Assembly (NCBI RefSeq): GCF_000830005.1 | Contig: NZ_CP010407.1 | Span: forward strand, 5,894,001-5,958,000 | Reading direction: 5' to 3' | DNA: 64,000 bases | DNA from: Streptomyces vietnamensis | GTDB taxonomy: Bacteria; Actinomycetota; Actinomycetes; Streptomycetales; Streptomycetaceae | Part shown: piece after piece, positions 36,239 to 44,377 of the stretch | Position numbering within the stretch: the stretch's first letter is position 1 | Layout of the letters: the number at the start of each line of letters is the position of its first letter | Position numbers and translations under genes: made by a program | Notes under the pieces: generated by a model | What the model saw: only the letters and a program-made list of their open reading frames with translations | Database searches by the model: none | What the model was told of the DNA's origin: nothing

Positions 36239-36320
36239 CCCTAACCCCTCATGTGTCGATGACTGGTTATGACTCAATCAGGGTGGAGGTAACCTGTCAA
36301 TGGTTGGTGAGGGGTTAGGG
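36239..36320. promoter_or_regulatory. 13-bp inverted repeat in the hydrolase/AAC(2') divergent region
   Basis: TGAGGGGTTAGGG occurs facing right at 36308-36320 and facing left at 36239-36251, each just before a start codon. On the right, TAGGGT (36316-36321) is also a -10 element 6 nt before the AAC(2') ATG. A GGTTA/TAACC dyad lies between. Symmetric control of both genes by one factor is likely but unproven. Confidence 0.55.
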
Positions 36321-36327
36321 TGGATGG

Positions 36328-36864
36328 ATGACCGTGAGGATCGCGCCCACCCATGAACTCGGTGCCGCCCGGCTCCGCTCCGTACGCGAGATGCTCGACA
36401 CCGCCTTCGAGGGCGACTTCTCCGACGACGACTGGGACCACACCCTCGGCGGCGTCCACGCCTGGATCGAGGACGAACGGGGCATCGCCGCCCACGGCGC
36501 CGTCGTGCAGCGCCGGGCGCTCCACCGGGGCCGCTCGCACCGCGTCGGATACGTCGAGGGGGTCGCCGTCCGGGACGACCGCAGGCGGCAGGGGCTCGGC
36601 GGTGCCGTGATGGCCGAGCTGGAGCGGGTCATCGACGGGGCGTACGCCTTCGGGGCGCTCGGCGCCTCCGACGAGGGGGCCGCGCTCTACCGGGCGCGCG
36701 GCTGGCAGGTCTGGGCGGGGCGGCTCGAAGCGCTCGGGCCCGGGGGGATCGTCCACCTCGCCGAGGAGGAGGGCTTCGTCTTCCTGCGCCCGGCCGGCGA
36801 CCGGGTCCTGCCGGACCCCGCCGCCCCGCTGGTCTTCGACTGGCGGGACGGCGACGTGATGTGA
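36328..36864 (+). CDS. aac(2')-I: Aminoglycoside 2'-N-acetyltransferase, AAC(2')-I family
   Basis: A 178-residue GNAT acetyltransferase that matches, motif by motif, the chromosomal AAC(2')-I enzymes of mycobacteria: AFEGDFSDDDWDHTLGGVHA, AHGAVVQRR, the acetyl-CoA loop GYVEGVAVRDDRRRQGLGGAVM, GAYAFGALGASDEGAALYRARGW, and the C-terminal FDWRDGDVM. These enzymes acetylate the 2'-amino group of gentamicin, tobramycin, kanamycin B and similar drugs; the natural substrate may be a cell-wall or metabolic amine. The ATG lies 6 nt after TAGGGT with no Shine-Dalgarno (leaderless). No aminoglycoside biosynthesis genes are nearby, so self-resistance is not implied. Confidence 0.9.
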   Translation: MTVRIAPTHELGAARLRSVREMLDTAFEGDFSDDDWDHTLGGVHAWIEDERGIAAHGAVVQRRALHRGRSHRVGYVEGVAVRDDRRRQGLGGAVMAELERVIDGAYAFGALGASDEGAALYRARGWQVWAGRLEALGPGGIVHLAEEEGFVFLRPAGDRVLPDPAAPLVFDWRDGDVM

Positions 36865-36871
36865 GGGGCCG

Positions 36872-37603
36872 TCAGGTGCGGTTGTTCTGGCGGGCGCGGC
36901 CCGCGGCCGTCTCCAGGTGGGAGGTCCAGACGGCCGAGAACATGGACACGAGGGCGATCGTGATCGCCAGCCCGCCCGTGCCGAGCACCCCGATGAAGAA
37001 CGCCGCCAGCGCACCGCCCACCAGGACGCACCAGGCCGCGAGCACCGCCTTGCCCCGGCGGCTCAGGAACAGCCACTGGTGCGGGGCGGCCGGCGGCTTG
37101 TCGACGGCGCCCTCCGGTCCCGCGGTCGCCGCCCGGGGCCGCTTGAAGTAGCCGTACACCAGCCACTCCCCGCACAGTTCCCAGCCCTCCGGCGTGAGTT
37201 CGTCCAGGACGCGGCCCTTCCGGCGCCCGGCGATGATCTCGCGGCGGTACTCCCAGCGCAGCGCCGACCCGGGCGTCCGGCGGCAGACGAACCGGCCGAT
37301 CGCGTCGAGCGACTCCACCTCCCAGCCCTGGTCGCCGTGGACGGCCAGCATCCGGCGGTCGTTGAAGATGTCGGCGGTCCAGGTCCAGTTCTCCGCGCGC
37401 TCGTCCGGCTCGCCGGGCGCGGGCGCGAGGCCGCCGAGCTGCGCGGCGAACGCGGCGGCCGGGCCGAACTCCTCCTCCGGGGCCGTGCCCGTCTCCACGA
37501 GGTGGGCCCGCAGGTCCTCGACGGTCGCGGCGATCTGCTCGTCCGGCACGTGCGCGGCGCGCAGCGATTCGGAGAGCTCGGCGAAGTAGGCGTCGGTGGT
37601 CAT
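36872..37603 (-). CDS. Membrane protein with N-terminal HAAS-type segment, partner of PadR
   Basis: A 243-residue protein whose ATG (37603) overlaps the PadR stop (ATGA). Residues 1-60 (YFAELSESLRAAHVPDEQIAATVEDLRAHL) resemble the HAAS/permease-prefix helical region commonly encoded beside PadR genes. A soluble beta-rich middle (WTADIFNDRRMLAVHGDQGWEVESL) follows, and two C-terminal membrane helices (AVLAAWCVLVGGALAAFFIGVL and GLAITIALVSMFSAVW). Function unknown; such pairs often respond to envelope stress. Read leftward as the second gene of the PadR operon. Confidence 0.8.
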   Translation of the reverse strand: MTTDAYFAELSESLRAAHVPDEQIAATVEDLRAHLVETGTAPEEEFGPAAAFAAQLGGLAPAPGEPDERAENWTWTADIFNDRRMLAVHGDQGWEVESLDAIGRFVCRRTPGSALRWEYRREIIAGRRKGRVLDELTPEGWELCGEWLVYGYFKRPRAATAGPEGAVDKPPAAPHQWLFLSRRGKAVLAAWCVLVGGALAAFFIGVLGTGGLAITIALVSMFSAVWTSHLETAAGRARQNNRT

Positions 37604-37947
37604 GGTGTCGTTCCCCCTGGACTGAGCATGGTCTGTACGGCGCGGTGGAAGGTCAGCCACGCCCCGCTCTCGGCGGTGAGCCGCTCGCGCCCGAGGGGCG
37701 TGAGCCGGTAGTAGCGCCGTCCCGGGCCGCGCTCGGCGGCGCGGAACTCGGCCTCCACCAGGCCGGCCTCCTCCAGGCGGTTCAGGACGGGGTAGAGCGT
37801 CCCGCCCTTGATCTCGCCGAGGCCCGCCTCGGCGAGCGCCTTGGCGATCTCGTACCCGTAGCTCTCCCCGTCGGTCAGGCGGGAGAGGACGAGCAGGTCG
37901 AGGACTCCTTTGAGCCAGCTGGATCTGCGGTCTGCGGCCATGTGCAC
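37600..37947 (-). CDS. PadR-family transcriptional regulator
   Basis: About 115 residues with the PadR winged helix: LKGVLDLLVLSRLTDGESYGYEIAKAL, GEIKGGTLYPVLNRLEEAGLV and RRYYRLTPLGRERL. GTG 37947 or ATG 37941 could be the start; neither has a clear ribosome site. It is translationally coupled to the membrane gene that follows. PadR proteins repress their own operon and are released by small molecules or stress signals. A 12-bp palindrome lies 10 nt upstream of the start. Confidence 0.9.
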   Translation of the reverse strand: MHMAADRRSSWLKGVLDLLVLSRLTDGESYGYEIAKALAEAGLGEIKGGTLYPVLNRLEEAGLVEAEFRAAERGPGRRYYRLTPLGRERLTAESGAWLTFHRAVQTMLSPGGTTP

Positions 37948-37956
37948 ATCACACCA

Positions 37957-37968
37957 CTACCTAGGTAG
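37957..37968. promoter_or_regulatory. Palindrome CTACCTAGGTAG, candidate PadR operator
   Basis: A perfect 12-bp palindrome 10 nt upstream of the PadR start, inside a locally AT-richer stretch (37970-37985). TACCTAGGTA-type dyads are common before padR genes in actinobacteria, as far as I recall. It would fit autoregulation of the PadR/membrane operon. Confidence 0.6.
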
Positions 37969-37987
37969 GAATGCAATCTATATAGGT

Positions 37988-38992
37988 CTACGCAGTCACC
38001 AGCATCTTTCCGAGGTTCTCGCCGCGCAGCATCCCCAGGAAGGCGTCCACGATGTGCCCGAAGCCCTCCACCACCGTCACGTCCAGCGGCAGCGCCCCGC
38101 TCCGCAGGTGCGGGACCGCGAGGTCGTACAGCTCCTCCAGGGCGTCCATGTGGTTGCGCACCAGGAAGCCTTCGAGCCGGATGCTCTTGCCGACCAGGTC
38201 GAAGAGGTTGCGCGGGGCCGGCGGGGGAGCGGAGAGCGAGTGGTACTGGCCCACCGCGCCCACCCAGGCGATCCGGCCGTGGTCGCGCAGCGAGGCGATC
38301 GCGGCCTCCAGGTGCTCGCCGCCGACCCCCTCCAGAACCGCGTCGACACCCTCCGGGGCCGCCTTCGCGAGCAGCTCCGTCACCGGCCCGTCGTGGTAGT
38401 CGAAGGCCGCGTCGAAGCCCACCTCCTCCGTCAGGTACGCCACCTTGCGCGCCGAACCCGCGCTGCCCACCAGGCGCCCCGCGCCGAGCAGCCGGGCGAG
38501 CCGCCCCGCCGCCGTGCCCACCCCGCCGGCCGCCGCCGACACGAACAGGTCCTCGCCCGGCTCGAGCCGGGCGATCCGGGTCAGGCCCACATAGGCCGAC
38601 AGGCCCGTACCGCCGAGCAGGCTGAGATGGGCCGCGAGCGGGACCCCGGGGCCGAAGTCCGGGACCGGGCGGACCTCGTCAGGGGCGACCAGGGAGTGGG
38701 TGCGCCAGCCCTTGCGGTGCAGGACGAGGTCGCCGGGGCGCAGGGACGGGGTGCGGGAGTCGAGCACCCGGCCCAGGGTGCGGCCCTCCATGGGGGCGTT
38801 CAGGGTCCACAGCTCGTCGCTGTCCATCGCCTCGCGGTGGTACGGGTCGACGGACCACTGGAGGTTCTCGACGAGGGCGGTGCCCGGTCCGGGGGAGGGG
38901 ACGGGGGACTCGACGAAGGCGAAGTGGCCGGGGGTGGGGAAGCCGTGGGGGCGGGCGGTCTGCTGGACGGTGATCATGGTGTCGTTCGTCAT
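37988..38992 (-). CDS. Medium-chain NADP-dependent oxidoreductase (CurA/leukotriene-reductase type)
   Basis: A 334-residue zinc-free medium-chain reductase. The N-terminal catalytic half includes LQWSVDPYHREAM and MEGRTLGRVLDS, and the nucleotide-binding half has LGGTGLSAYVGL, the motif SAAAGGVGTAAGRLARLLGAGRLVGSAGS and a C-terminal NLFDLVGKSIRLEGFL. Relatives reduce alkenals, enones or curcumin with NADPH. ATG 38992 lies 7 nt after TACGTT on the minus strand with no ribosome site, suggesting a leaderless mRNA. It diverges from a LysR regulator (101 nt between starts) that is its likely controller. Confidence 0.92.
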   Translation of the reverse strand: MTNDTMITVQQTARPHGFPTPGHFAFVESPVPSPGPGTALVENLQWSVDPYHREAMDSDELWTLNAPMEGRTLGRVLDSRTPSLRPGDLVLHRKGWRTHSLVAPDEVRPVPDFGPGVPLAAHLSLLGGTGLSAYVGLTRIARLEPGEDLFVSAAAGGVGTAAGRLARLLGAGRLVGSAGSARKVAYLTEEVGFDAAFDYHDGPVTELLAKAAPEGVDAVLEGVGGEHLEAAIASLRDHGRIAWVGAVGQYHSLSAPPPAPRNLFDLVGKSIRLEGFLVRNHMDALEELYDLAVPHLRSGALPLDVTVVEGFGHIVDAFLGMLRGENLGKMLVTA

Positions 38993-39093
38993 GCGACAGA
39001 ACGTAGGAAGGAATCCGGCCGTCGGGCAGAGGGTTGCCCTCATGGAACGGACCGATCCATGAATGTCACTCATACTCCGAGGTGGGAGCCCAC

Positions 39094-39969
39094 GTGACCG
39101 ATCTCGCGCCCCGCGAGCTCCGCGTCCTCGTCGCCGTCGGGAGCGAGGGCGGCTTCTCGGCCGCCGCCGCCCTGCTCGGCATGACCCAGTCGGCGGTCTC
39201 CCATTCCGTCCGCGCGAGCGAACGCAAGCTCGGTGCCGTCCTCTTCGACCGCGGACGGAACGGGGCGAGCCCGACCGCGGCGGGGGAGCGGGCCCTCGGG
39301 CACGCCCGGCGGGTGCTGCGGCTCCTGGAGGTGATGGCCGCGGAGGTGCGGGGTGCCTCCCAGGGGGACGGGAGCGTCGCCGGACCGCTGCGGATCGCCG
39401 TCTTCCGCAGTGCGGCGCTGCATCTGCTGCCGCGCGCCCTGGAGCGGCTGACGGCCCGTCATCCGGGGATCGTGCCCGAGGTGCGGATCGTGCGGGAGGT
39501 GGGGCCGGGCACGGCGGGTGAAGTCCTGGGCGGGCGGGCGGACATCGCCGTCGCGACCATCGGGACCACGTCCCCGGTGCCGCCCGGCCTCGTCGGGGGC
39601 GTCCTCCTGGAGGAGGGGTACGCGCTCGTCCACCCGGCCGGGCATCCGGCGCCGCGCACGCTCCCGCTGGTCGACTGGGCGGAGAACTGCACCTCGTACA
39701 CCCGGGAGTGGTGGGCCGCCCAGGAGTGGCTGCCGGCGGCGACGGTGGAGGCCGAGGACGACGGAGCGGTGCTCTCGATGGTGAGCAGTGGTTTCGGGAT
39801 GGCCGTGATGCCCGAACTGTCGCTGATCGGAGCACCGCCCTCGGTGGAGATCACCGATCTCGGGATGGCGCGCCCGACCCGGTCCGTCGGCTATGTCACC
39901 ACCCCTGAGCTGGCGAAATCCCTCGCCGTGCGGTCGCTGATCCGTGAGCTTCGGACCACGGAGGGCTGA
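39094..39969 (+). CDS. LysR-family transcriptional regulator
   Basis: A 291-residue LysR protein: N-terminal HTH RELRVLVAVGSEGGFSAAAALLGMTQSAVSHSVRASERKLG, then the effector domain with PLRIAVFRSAALHLLPRALERL and a normal-length end. GTG 39094 was chosen for the upstream GAGGTGGGAG and the family N-terminus; the open frame extends 20 codons upstream without a ribosome site. It is divergent from the medium-chain reductase, the usual layout for a LysR activator and its target. Effector unknown. Confidence 0.92.
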   Translation: MTDLAPRELRVLVAVGSEGGFSAAAALLGMTQSAVSHSVRASERKLGAVLFDRGRNGASPTAAGERALGHARRVLRLLEVMAAEVRGASQGDGSVAGPLRIAVFRSAALHLLPRALERLTARHPGIVPEVRIVREVGPGTAGEVLGGRADIAVATIGTTSPVPPGLVGGVLLEEGYALVHPAGHPAPRTLPLVDWAENCTSYTREWWAAQEWLPAATVEAEDDGAVLSMVSSGFGMAVMPELSLIGAPPSVEITDLGMARPTRSVGYVTTPELAKSLAVRSLIRELRTTEG

Positions 39970-40200
39970 TCGCCGTCTCAGATAGTAGGAAGTCCGAGTA
40001 ATTGTGGAGACAGATGAGGAGGCCTCCCTTAGCTTTGTAGAAGCCGAACGTCTCGCTTCATCAAGCGAATGGCGGTCGAGAGCGCGACGCCCTGTGCAGG
40101 CAACCCCTGCGGCGGCGCTCCCCGCCCCTTCCGGCGCCTTCGATCACAAGCTGATCTCCGCACATCCGGATCACCAATGATCTCAAGGAGTCGATCCCTC
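39970..40200 (+). promoter_or_regulatory. Intergenic region before the 43-aa gene and leuB
   Basis: 231 bases without a gene. It contains the palindrome GGAGGCCTCC (40018-40027), a TAGCTT that could be a -10 (40030-40035), and a small hairpin TCGCTT/AAGCGA with CATC loop (40053-40068). GATAGTAGGAAGTCCGAGTA (about 39981-40000) is AT-richer than its surroundings and may be a protein-binding site. AAGGAG precedes the 43-aa gene. Confidence 0.4.
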
Positions 40201-40332
40201 ATGGCCGCTCAGACCGCCCGCCGCGTCCGCCACTCCGTCAACCGTCCCAGCGACGAGGCCCGCCAGAACGCCGCCGCCGCCCTCCAGCGCGCCCTCGACC
40301 GCCGTGACAACGGCGGCTCCACCGGCCACTGA
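40201..40332 (+). CDS. 43-aa small basic protein upstream of leuB
   Basis: A 43-residue basic, helical protein (AAQTARRVRHSVNRPSDEARQ, then NAAAALQRALDRRDN). AAGGAG lies about 10 nt before the ATG and the composition of codon third positions fits a real gene. No domain recognised. It lies 80 nt before leuB, but leuB has its own promoter, so it may be an independent short gene. The Arg/Ala-rich helical content suggests nucleic-acid or protein binding, which is inference. Confidence 0.6.
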   Translation: MAAQTARRVRHSVNRPSDEARQNAAAALQRALDRRDNGGSTGH

Positions 40333-40356
40333 CGTCCACCTCGTCCCCTGTCCGTT

Positions 40357-40406
40357 CGTCCACATGGTGGACGTAACGTGTCAGACGATGGGACGAAGAG
40401 TAGGGT
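40357..40406 (+). promoter_or_regulatory. leuB promoter with palindromic operator
   Basis: GTGTCA (40378-40383), a 17-nt spacer and TAGGGT (40401-40406) form the promoter, 6 nt before the leuB ATG. CGTCCACatgGTGGACG (40357-40373) is a perfect 7-bp-arm palindrome centred at about -48. Leucine genes in actinobacteria are controlled by an IclR-type regulator (NdgR/LtbR); whether this is its site I cannot verify. Confidence 0.65.
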
Positions 40407-40412
40407 GCCGAC

Positions 40413-41453
40413 ATGTCTCACAGCATCAATCTCGCAGTCATTCCCGGCGACGGCATCGGCCAGGAGGTCGTGGCCCAGGGCCTCAAGGTCCTCTCGGCCG
40501 TCCTTCCCCAGGACGTGAAGCTGGAGACCGAGGAGTACGACTTCGGCGCCAAGCGCTACCACGCCACCGGTGAGACCCTCACCGACGCCGACCTCGACTC
40601 CCTCAAGCGGCACGACGCCATCCTGCTCGGCGCCATCGGCGACCCGTCGGTGCCGTCCGGCGTCCTGGAGCGCGGCTTCCTGCTGAAGCTCCGCTTCGCC
40701 TTCGACCACCACGTGAACCTGCGTCCCTCGAAGCTGCTCCCCGGCGTCGCCACCCCGCTCGCCGGGCAGCCCGAGATCGACTTCGTCGTGGTCCGCGAGG
40801 GCACCGAGGGTCCGTACACGGGCAACGGCGGCACCATCCGCAAGGGCACCGAGCACGAGGTCGCCACCGAGGTCTCGGTCAACACCGCCTTCGGTGTCGA
40901 GCGCGTGGTCCGGGACGCCTTCGCCCGCGCCCAGGCCCGCCCGCGCAAGAAGCTGACGCTGGTCCACAAGAACAACGTGCTGACCTTCGCCGGCCACCTC
41001 TGGACGAACATCTTCAACAAGGTCGCGGCCGAGTTCCCCGAGGTCACGACCGACTACCTGCACGTCGACGCCGCGACGATCTTCCTCGTCACCGACCCGG
41101 CCCGCTTCGACGTCATCGTCACCGACAACCTCTTCGGCGACATCATCACCGACCTCGCCGCGGCCGTCTCCGGCGGCATCGGCGTCGCCGCCTCGGGCAA
41201 CATCAACCCGAGCGGCGAGTTCCCGTCCATGTTCGAGCCGGTCCACGGCTCCGCGCCGGACATCGCGGGCCAGGGCAAGGCCGACCCCACGGCCACAGTC
41301 CTCTCCGTCGCCCTCCTGCTCCGCCACCTCGGCTACGAGGCCGAGGCCGCCCGGGTCGAGGAGGCCGTCGCGGCCGACCTCACCGAGCGCGGCGACAGCG
41401 TCCGCACCACGGACCAGATCGGCGACGCGCTCGCCGCGCGAGTAGCGAGCTGA
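40413..41453 (+). CDS. leuB: 3-isopropylmalate dehydrogenase
   Basis: A 346-residue NAD- and Mg-dependent decarboxylating dehydrogenase of leucine synthesis. Motifs are [11 protein letters not shown], the substrate-binding arginine region [16 protein letters not shown], the [15 protein letters not shown] loop, [12 protein letters not shown], and the Asp-rich metal site [35 protein letters not shown] follows. It is of the actinobacterial type (shorter than E. coli). There is no ribosome site; the ATG sits 6 nt downstream of TAGGGT, so translation is probably leaderless. A hairpin follows the stop. Confidence 0.96.
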   Translation: MSHSINLAVIPGDGIGQEVVAQGLKVLSAVLPQDVKLETEEYDFGAKRYHATGETLTDADLDSLKRHDAILLGAIGDPSVPSGVLERGFLLKLRFAFDHHVNLRPSKLLPGVATPLAGQPEIDFVVVREGTEGPYTGNGGTIRKGTEHEVATEVSVNTAFGVERVVRDAFARAQARPRKKLTLVHKNNVLTFAGHLWTNIFNKVAAEFPEVTTDYLHVDAATIFLVTDPARFDVIVTDNLFGDIITDLAAAVSGGIGVAASGNINPSGEFPSMFEPVHGSAPDIAGQGKADPTATVLSVALLLRHLGYEAEAARVEEAVAADLTERGDSVRTTDQIGDALAARVAS

Positions 41454-41476
41454 CCCGCGCCGACTGACATCAGCAG

Positions 41477-41510
41477 CAGCCGCCGGGTCGCACTCAGCGC
41501 CCGGCGGCTG
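41477..41510 (+). terminator. Hairpin terminator after leuB
   Basis: CAGCCGCCGGG (41477-41487) pairs perfectly with its complement at 41500-41510 around a 12-nt loop, 23 nt after the leuB stop. Confidence 0.8.
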
Positions 41511-41586
41511 TCCTCTGCGCGGCCCCGGGCGTTCCCCCCGAACTCCGGACCGCGTTCACCCGTTTTCCGCACCGGCCCCCACGGGC

Positions 41587-41658
41587 GATAATCGAACGTG
41601 GGGCCGCGGCATACGGGCATGCCCGACGCCGCCTCGTCGGGGACAGCCGTCCCCGACG
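41587..41658 (+). promoter_or_regulatory. ilvE promoter candidate and alternative leader hairpins
   Basis: GATAAT (41587-41592) is a good -10 in the 257-nt gap after leuB. Downstream, CGTCGGGGAC (41635-41644) pairs with GTCCCCGACG (41649-41658) over a 4-nt loop. The left arm could instead pair with the earlier CCCGACG (41622-41628). Two exclusive folds could modulate ilvE expression, but there is no U-tract and no branched-chain-rich leader peptide. Confidence 0.45.
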
Positions 41659-41710
41659 GCGACGTGCGCGCGCGGTCCTCCCCATCACAACCGGTGAAGG
41701 ACACGCACTC

Positions 41711-42805
41711 ATGACGACGCCCACCATCGAGCTCAAGCCCTCCTCCAGCCCGCTGTCCGCCGCGGAGCGCGAGGCGATCCTGGCCAACCCGGGATTCGGC
41801 CGCCACTTCACCGACCACATGGTCACCATCCGGTGGACCGAGGGCCGCGGCTGGCACGACGCCCAGCTCGTGCCGTACGGTCCGCTCTCCCTGGACCCCG
41901 CCACGAACGTCCTGCACTACGCGCAGGAGATCTTCGAGGGCCTGAAGGCCTACCGCCGCCCCGACGGCTCCGTCGCCACCTTCCGTCCCGACGCCAACGG
42001 CCGCCGTTTCCAGCGCTCCGCGCACCGCCTCGGCATGCCCGAGCTGCCCGTCGAGACCTTCGTCGAGGCCTGCGACGTCCTCGTCCGGCACGACGAGGCC
42101 TGGGTTCCGGCGCACGGCGGCGAGTCCTCGCTCTACCTGCGTCCGTTCATGATCGCGACCGAGGTCGGCCTCGGCGTCCGCCCGGCCAACGAGTACCTCT
42201 TCGTGGTCATCGCCTCCCCGGCCGGCCCGTACTTCCCCGGCGGCGTGAAGCCCGTCTCCATCTGGGCCTCGGAGGACCGCGTCCGCGCCGTCCCCGGCGG
42301 CATGGGCGACGCCAAGACCGGCGGCAACTACGCGGCCTCCCTGCTCGCGCAGGCCGAGGCGGCGGCCAAGGGCTGCGACCAGGTCTGCTACCTCGACGCG
42401 GTCGAGCACAAGTGGGTCGAGGAACTCGGCGGCATGAACCTGTACTTCGTGTACGGGAACAAGATCGTCACGCCGACCCTCACCGGCTCCATCCTGGAGG
42501 GCATCACCCGCGACTCGCTCCTGCAGCTCGCCAAGGACCTCGGCTACGAGCCCGAGGAGGGTCGCGTCTCCATCGACCAGTGGCAGGCCGACAGCGCGAA
42601 CGGCACCCTCACCGAGGTCTTCGCCTGCGGCACCGCCGCCGTCATCACCCCGGTCGGCACGGTCAAGTCCGCCCGGGGCGAGTGGCAGCAGTCGGGCGGC
42701 GAGCCCGGCGAGGTCACGATGAAGCTGCGCGAGGCGCTGCTCGCCATCCAGACCGGGAAGTCCGAGGACGTCCACGGCTGGATGCACGAACTCGGCAAGC
42801 AGTAA
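41711..42805 (+). CDS. ilvE: Branched-chain amino acid aminotransferase
   Basis: A 364-residue fold-IV PLP transaminase catalysing the last step of Val, Leu and Ile synthesis and the first of their breakdown. The N-terminus [17 protein letters not shown] is typical of the actinobacterial/eukaryotic BCAT subgroup. The PLP lysine is in [13 protein letters not shown], with further motifs [17 protein letters not shown] and [20 protein letters not shown] 41711 follows GGTGAAGG. It converges with the NCS1 permease gene; the two stop codons abut. Confidence 0.96.
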   Translation: MTTPTIELKPSSSPLSAAEREAILANPGFGRHFTDHMVTIRWTEGRGWHDAQLVPYGPLSLDPATNVLHYAQEIFEGLKAYRRPDGSVATFRPDANGRRFQRSAHRLGMPELPVETFVEACDVLVRHDEAWVPAHGGESSLYLRPFMIATEVGLGVRPANEYLFVVIASPAGPYFPGGVKPVSIWASEDRVRAVPGGMGDAKTGGNYAASLLAQAEAAAKGCDQVCYLDAVEHKWVEELGGMNLYFVYGNKIVTPTLTGSILEGITRDSLLQLAKDLGYEPEEGRVSIDQWQADSANGTLTEVFACGTAAVITPVGTVKSARGEWQQSGGEPGEVTMKLREALLAIQTGKSEDVHGWMHELGKQ

Positions 42806-44230
42806 CTACTCCGTCGCCGCCAGGGCTTCCGGGGCCGTCTTCACGGTCTCGGGGGCCCTGTTCGGCGTCAGGACGGCGTACAGCGCGCCGCCCACGATCC
42901 CCGAGAACACGAAGCTGCAGTCGATCCCGCCCGTGAGTGCGAGCAGCGGCCCCTCGTAGAGGGGCGTCGACACCGCGGCCAGGCCGACCGCCGCGCCGAC
43001 AGCCCAGGAGACGGTGGCGCGCGGGTGCCAGCCCGCCGCGTACCAGTAGATCCCGCCGCGCGAGCGGTTGTTGAAGACCTGGAGCGCCTCCGGGTCGTAC
43101 ACGCCGCCGCAGCGCGCGTGCCCGATCAGGGTGATCACCGCCCACGGGGTGCCGATCGCGGTGAGCAGCAGCACGAACGAGGTCATGGCCGTCTGGGCGT
43201 CCGAGGCGAAGTGCCCGGCGAAGACGAAGGCCGTGGAGACCGCCGCGACCACGAGGGTGGCACGCGCGCGCGTGGCCTTCGGCAGGATCGCGTCGAGGTC
43301 GAGCCCCATCGAGTACAGCATCAGACCGGCGTTGCCGACGGAGCCGGCGCTGGCGGCGATGAGCAGCGGTACGAGGTACCAGACGGGCGACGCCGCGACG
43401 AGCGGGCCCGCGTAGTCCAGGCCGCCGCGCGCGGCCAGGGCGGTGAAGGTGCCGAAGAGCTGCGGGACGAGCAGGCCCACGCTCAGGCCCAGGCAGGTGG
43501 CCCGCCACACGGTCTTCGCGCTGTACCGCTCGGGGGAGACGTACCGGGTGTAGTCGCCGAGCAGGGTGATGAAGGCCACCGGTCCGCTGAGGCCCGCCGC
43601 GACGGCGGAGAGCAGCCAGGTCGGCCAGAAGGAGCCGAGCAGGTACGGGGTGTCCGGCACCGCCGCCGTCGTGAAGTCCCCGGCGTACGCGCACAGGCCG
43701 ATGGCGAGGAGCACCGTCATGCCGATCGCGAGCGCCTTGCTCAGCTTGAGCAGCAGCCGGTAGCCGTACACCGCGCCCACCACGGTGCAGGCGGCCAGGA
43801 CCGCGTAGACGGTGGCGTGGGCCGCGCCGCCGGTCGGCAGGCCGATCAGGCGGGCGAGTGTGCCCACCATCACGTCGCCGCCGATCCAGAGGGTCAGCGC
43901 GGTGTAGCCGAGCGAGAGCAGCAGCCCGACCACGGAGCCGACGAGCCGGCCCCGGACGCCGAAGAAGGCGCCGGAGGAGGTGGAGAGGTTGGTCGCGGTA
44001 CGGAGGGACACGAGCGCGAGCGGGGCGGTGACCGCGACGCCGACGAGGGTGCCGGTGATCACGGAGGTCACCGAGGCCCAGAAGCCGAGCCCGAAGGAGA
44101 CCGGCAGCCAGCCGAAGACGATCACCCCCAGACAGAGGTTGGATCCGAGCAGGATCGAGACGAGGTCGCGGGGGCCGCTGGTGCGTTCGGCCTCGGGGAT
44201 GGTGTCGACTCCGCGCTGTTCTATCGGCAT
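42806..44230 (-). CDS. NCS1-family permease (cytosine/purine/allantoin type)
   Basis: A 474-residue transporter with about 12 membrane helices. The first helices LVSILLGSNLCLGVIVFGWLPVSFGLGFW and the substrate-site segments GVRGRLVGSVVGLLLSLGYTALTLWIGGDVMVG and SAVAAGLSGPVAFITLLGDYTRYV fit NCS1 nucleobase:cation symporters. ATG 44230 has GGGAG 5 nt upstream; a longer frame from 44305 lacks support. It is divergent from the urease genes, sharing a region with two copies of a 17-bp dyad, so it probably imports a nitrogen compound that feeds urea (allantoin, purine or similar). Exact substrate unknown. Confidence 0.88.
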   Translation of the reverse strand: MPIEQRGVDTIPEAERTSGPRDLVSILLGSNLCLGVIVFGWLPVSFGLGFWASVTSVITGTLVGVAVTAPLALVSLRTATNLSTSSGAFFGVRGRLVGSVVGLLLSLGYTALTLWIGGDVMVGTLARLIGLPTGGAAHATVYAVLAACTVVGAVYGYRLLLKLSKALAIGMTVLLAIGLCAYAGDFTTAAVPDTPYLLGSFWPTWLLSAVAAGLSGPVAFITLLGDYTRYVSPERYSAKTVWRATCLGLSVGLLVPQLFGTFTALAARGGLDYAGPLVAASPVWYLVPLLIAASAGSVGNAGLMLYSMGLDLDAILPKATRARATLVVAAVSTAFVFAGHFASDAQTAMTSFVLLLTAIGTPWAVITLIGHARCGGVYDPEALQVFNNRSRGGIYWYAAGWHPRATVSWAVGAAVGLAAVSTPLYEGPLLALTGGIDCSFVFSGIVGGALYAVLTPNRAPETVKTAPEALAATE

Positions 44231-44260
44231 GAGGACTCCCTCGGGGGCGGGTGGGGGACT

Positions 44261-44346
44261 TTTAGAGCGGCGCTCAATGTGACCTACGCCTGTCGGCGAC
44301 GTCAATGCTTGGAAGCGGACGTCTCAACATTTAGAGTGTCGCTCAA
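44261..44346. promoter_or_regulatory. Two copies of a 17-bp dyad between the NCS1 permease and urease genes
   Basis: TTTAGAGCGGCGCTCAA (44261-44277) and TTTAGAGTGTCGCTCAA (44330-44346) are 15/17 identical, in the same orientation and 69 bp apart. Each is an imperfect palindrome (6 of 8 arm positions match). One lies beside each start region, a classic arrangement for one regulator controlling both genes. No regulator gene adjoins. Confidence 0.7.
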
Positions 44347-44377
44347 ACGTGTCGCAATTGCAGGAGGTGTTTGGGGC

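Noticed and set aside
39981..40000. Possible GntR or sugar-regulator site (TAGGAAGTCC)
   Set aside because: The dyad is only 3+3 bp and no catabolic gene is adjacent; kept as a description of the region only.
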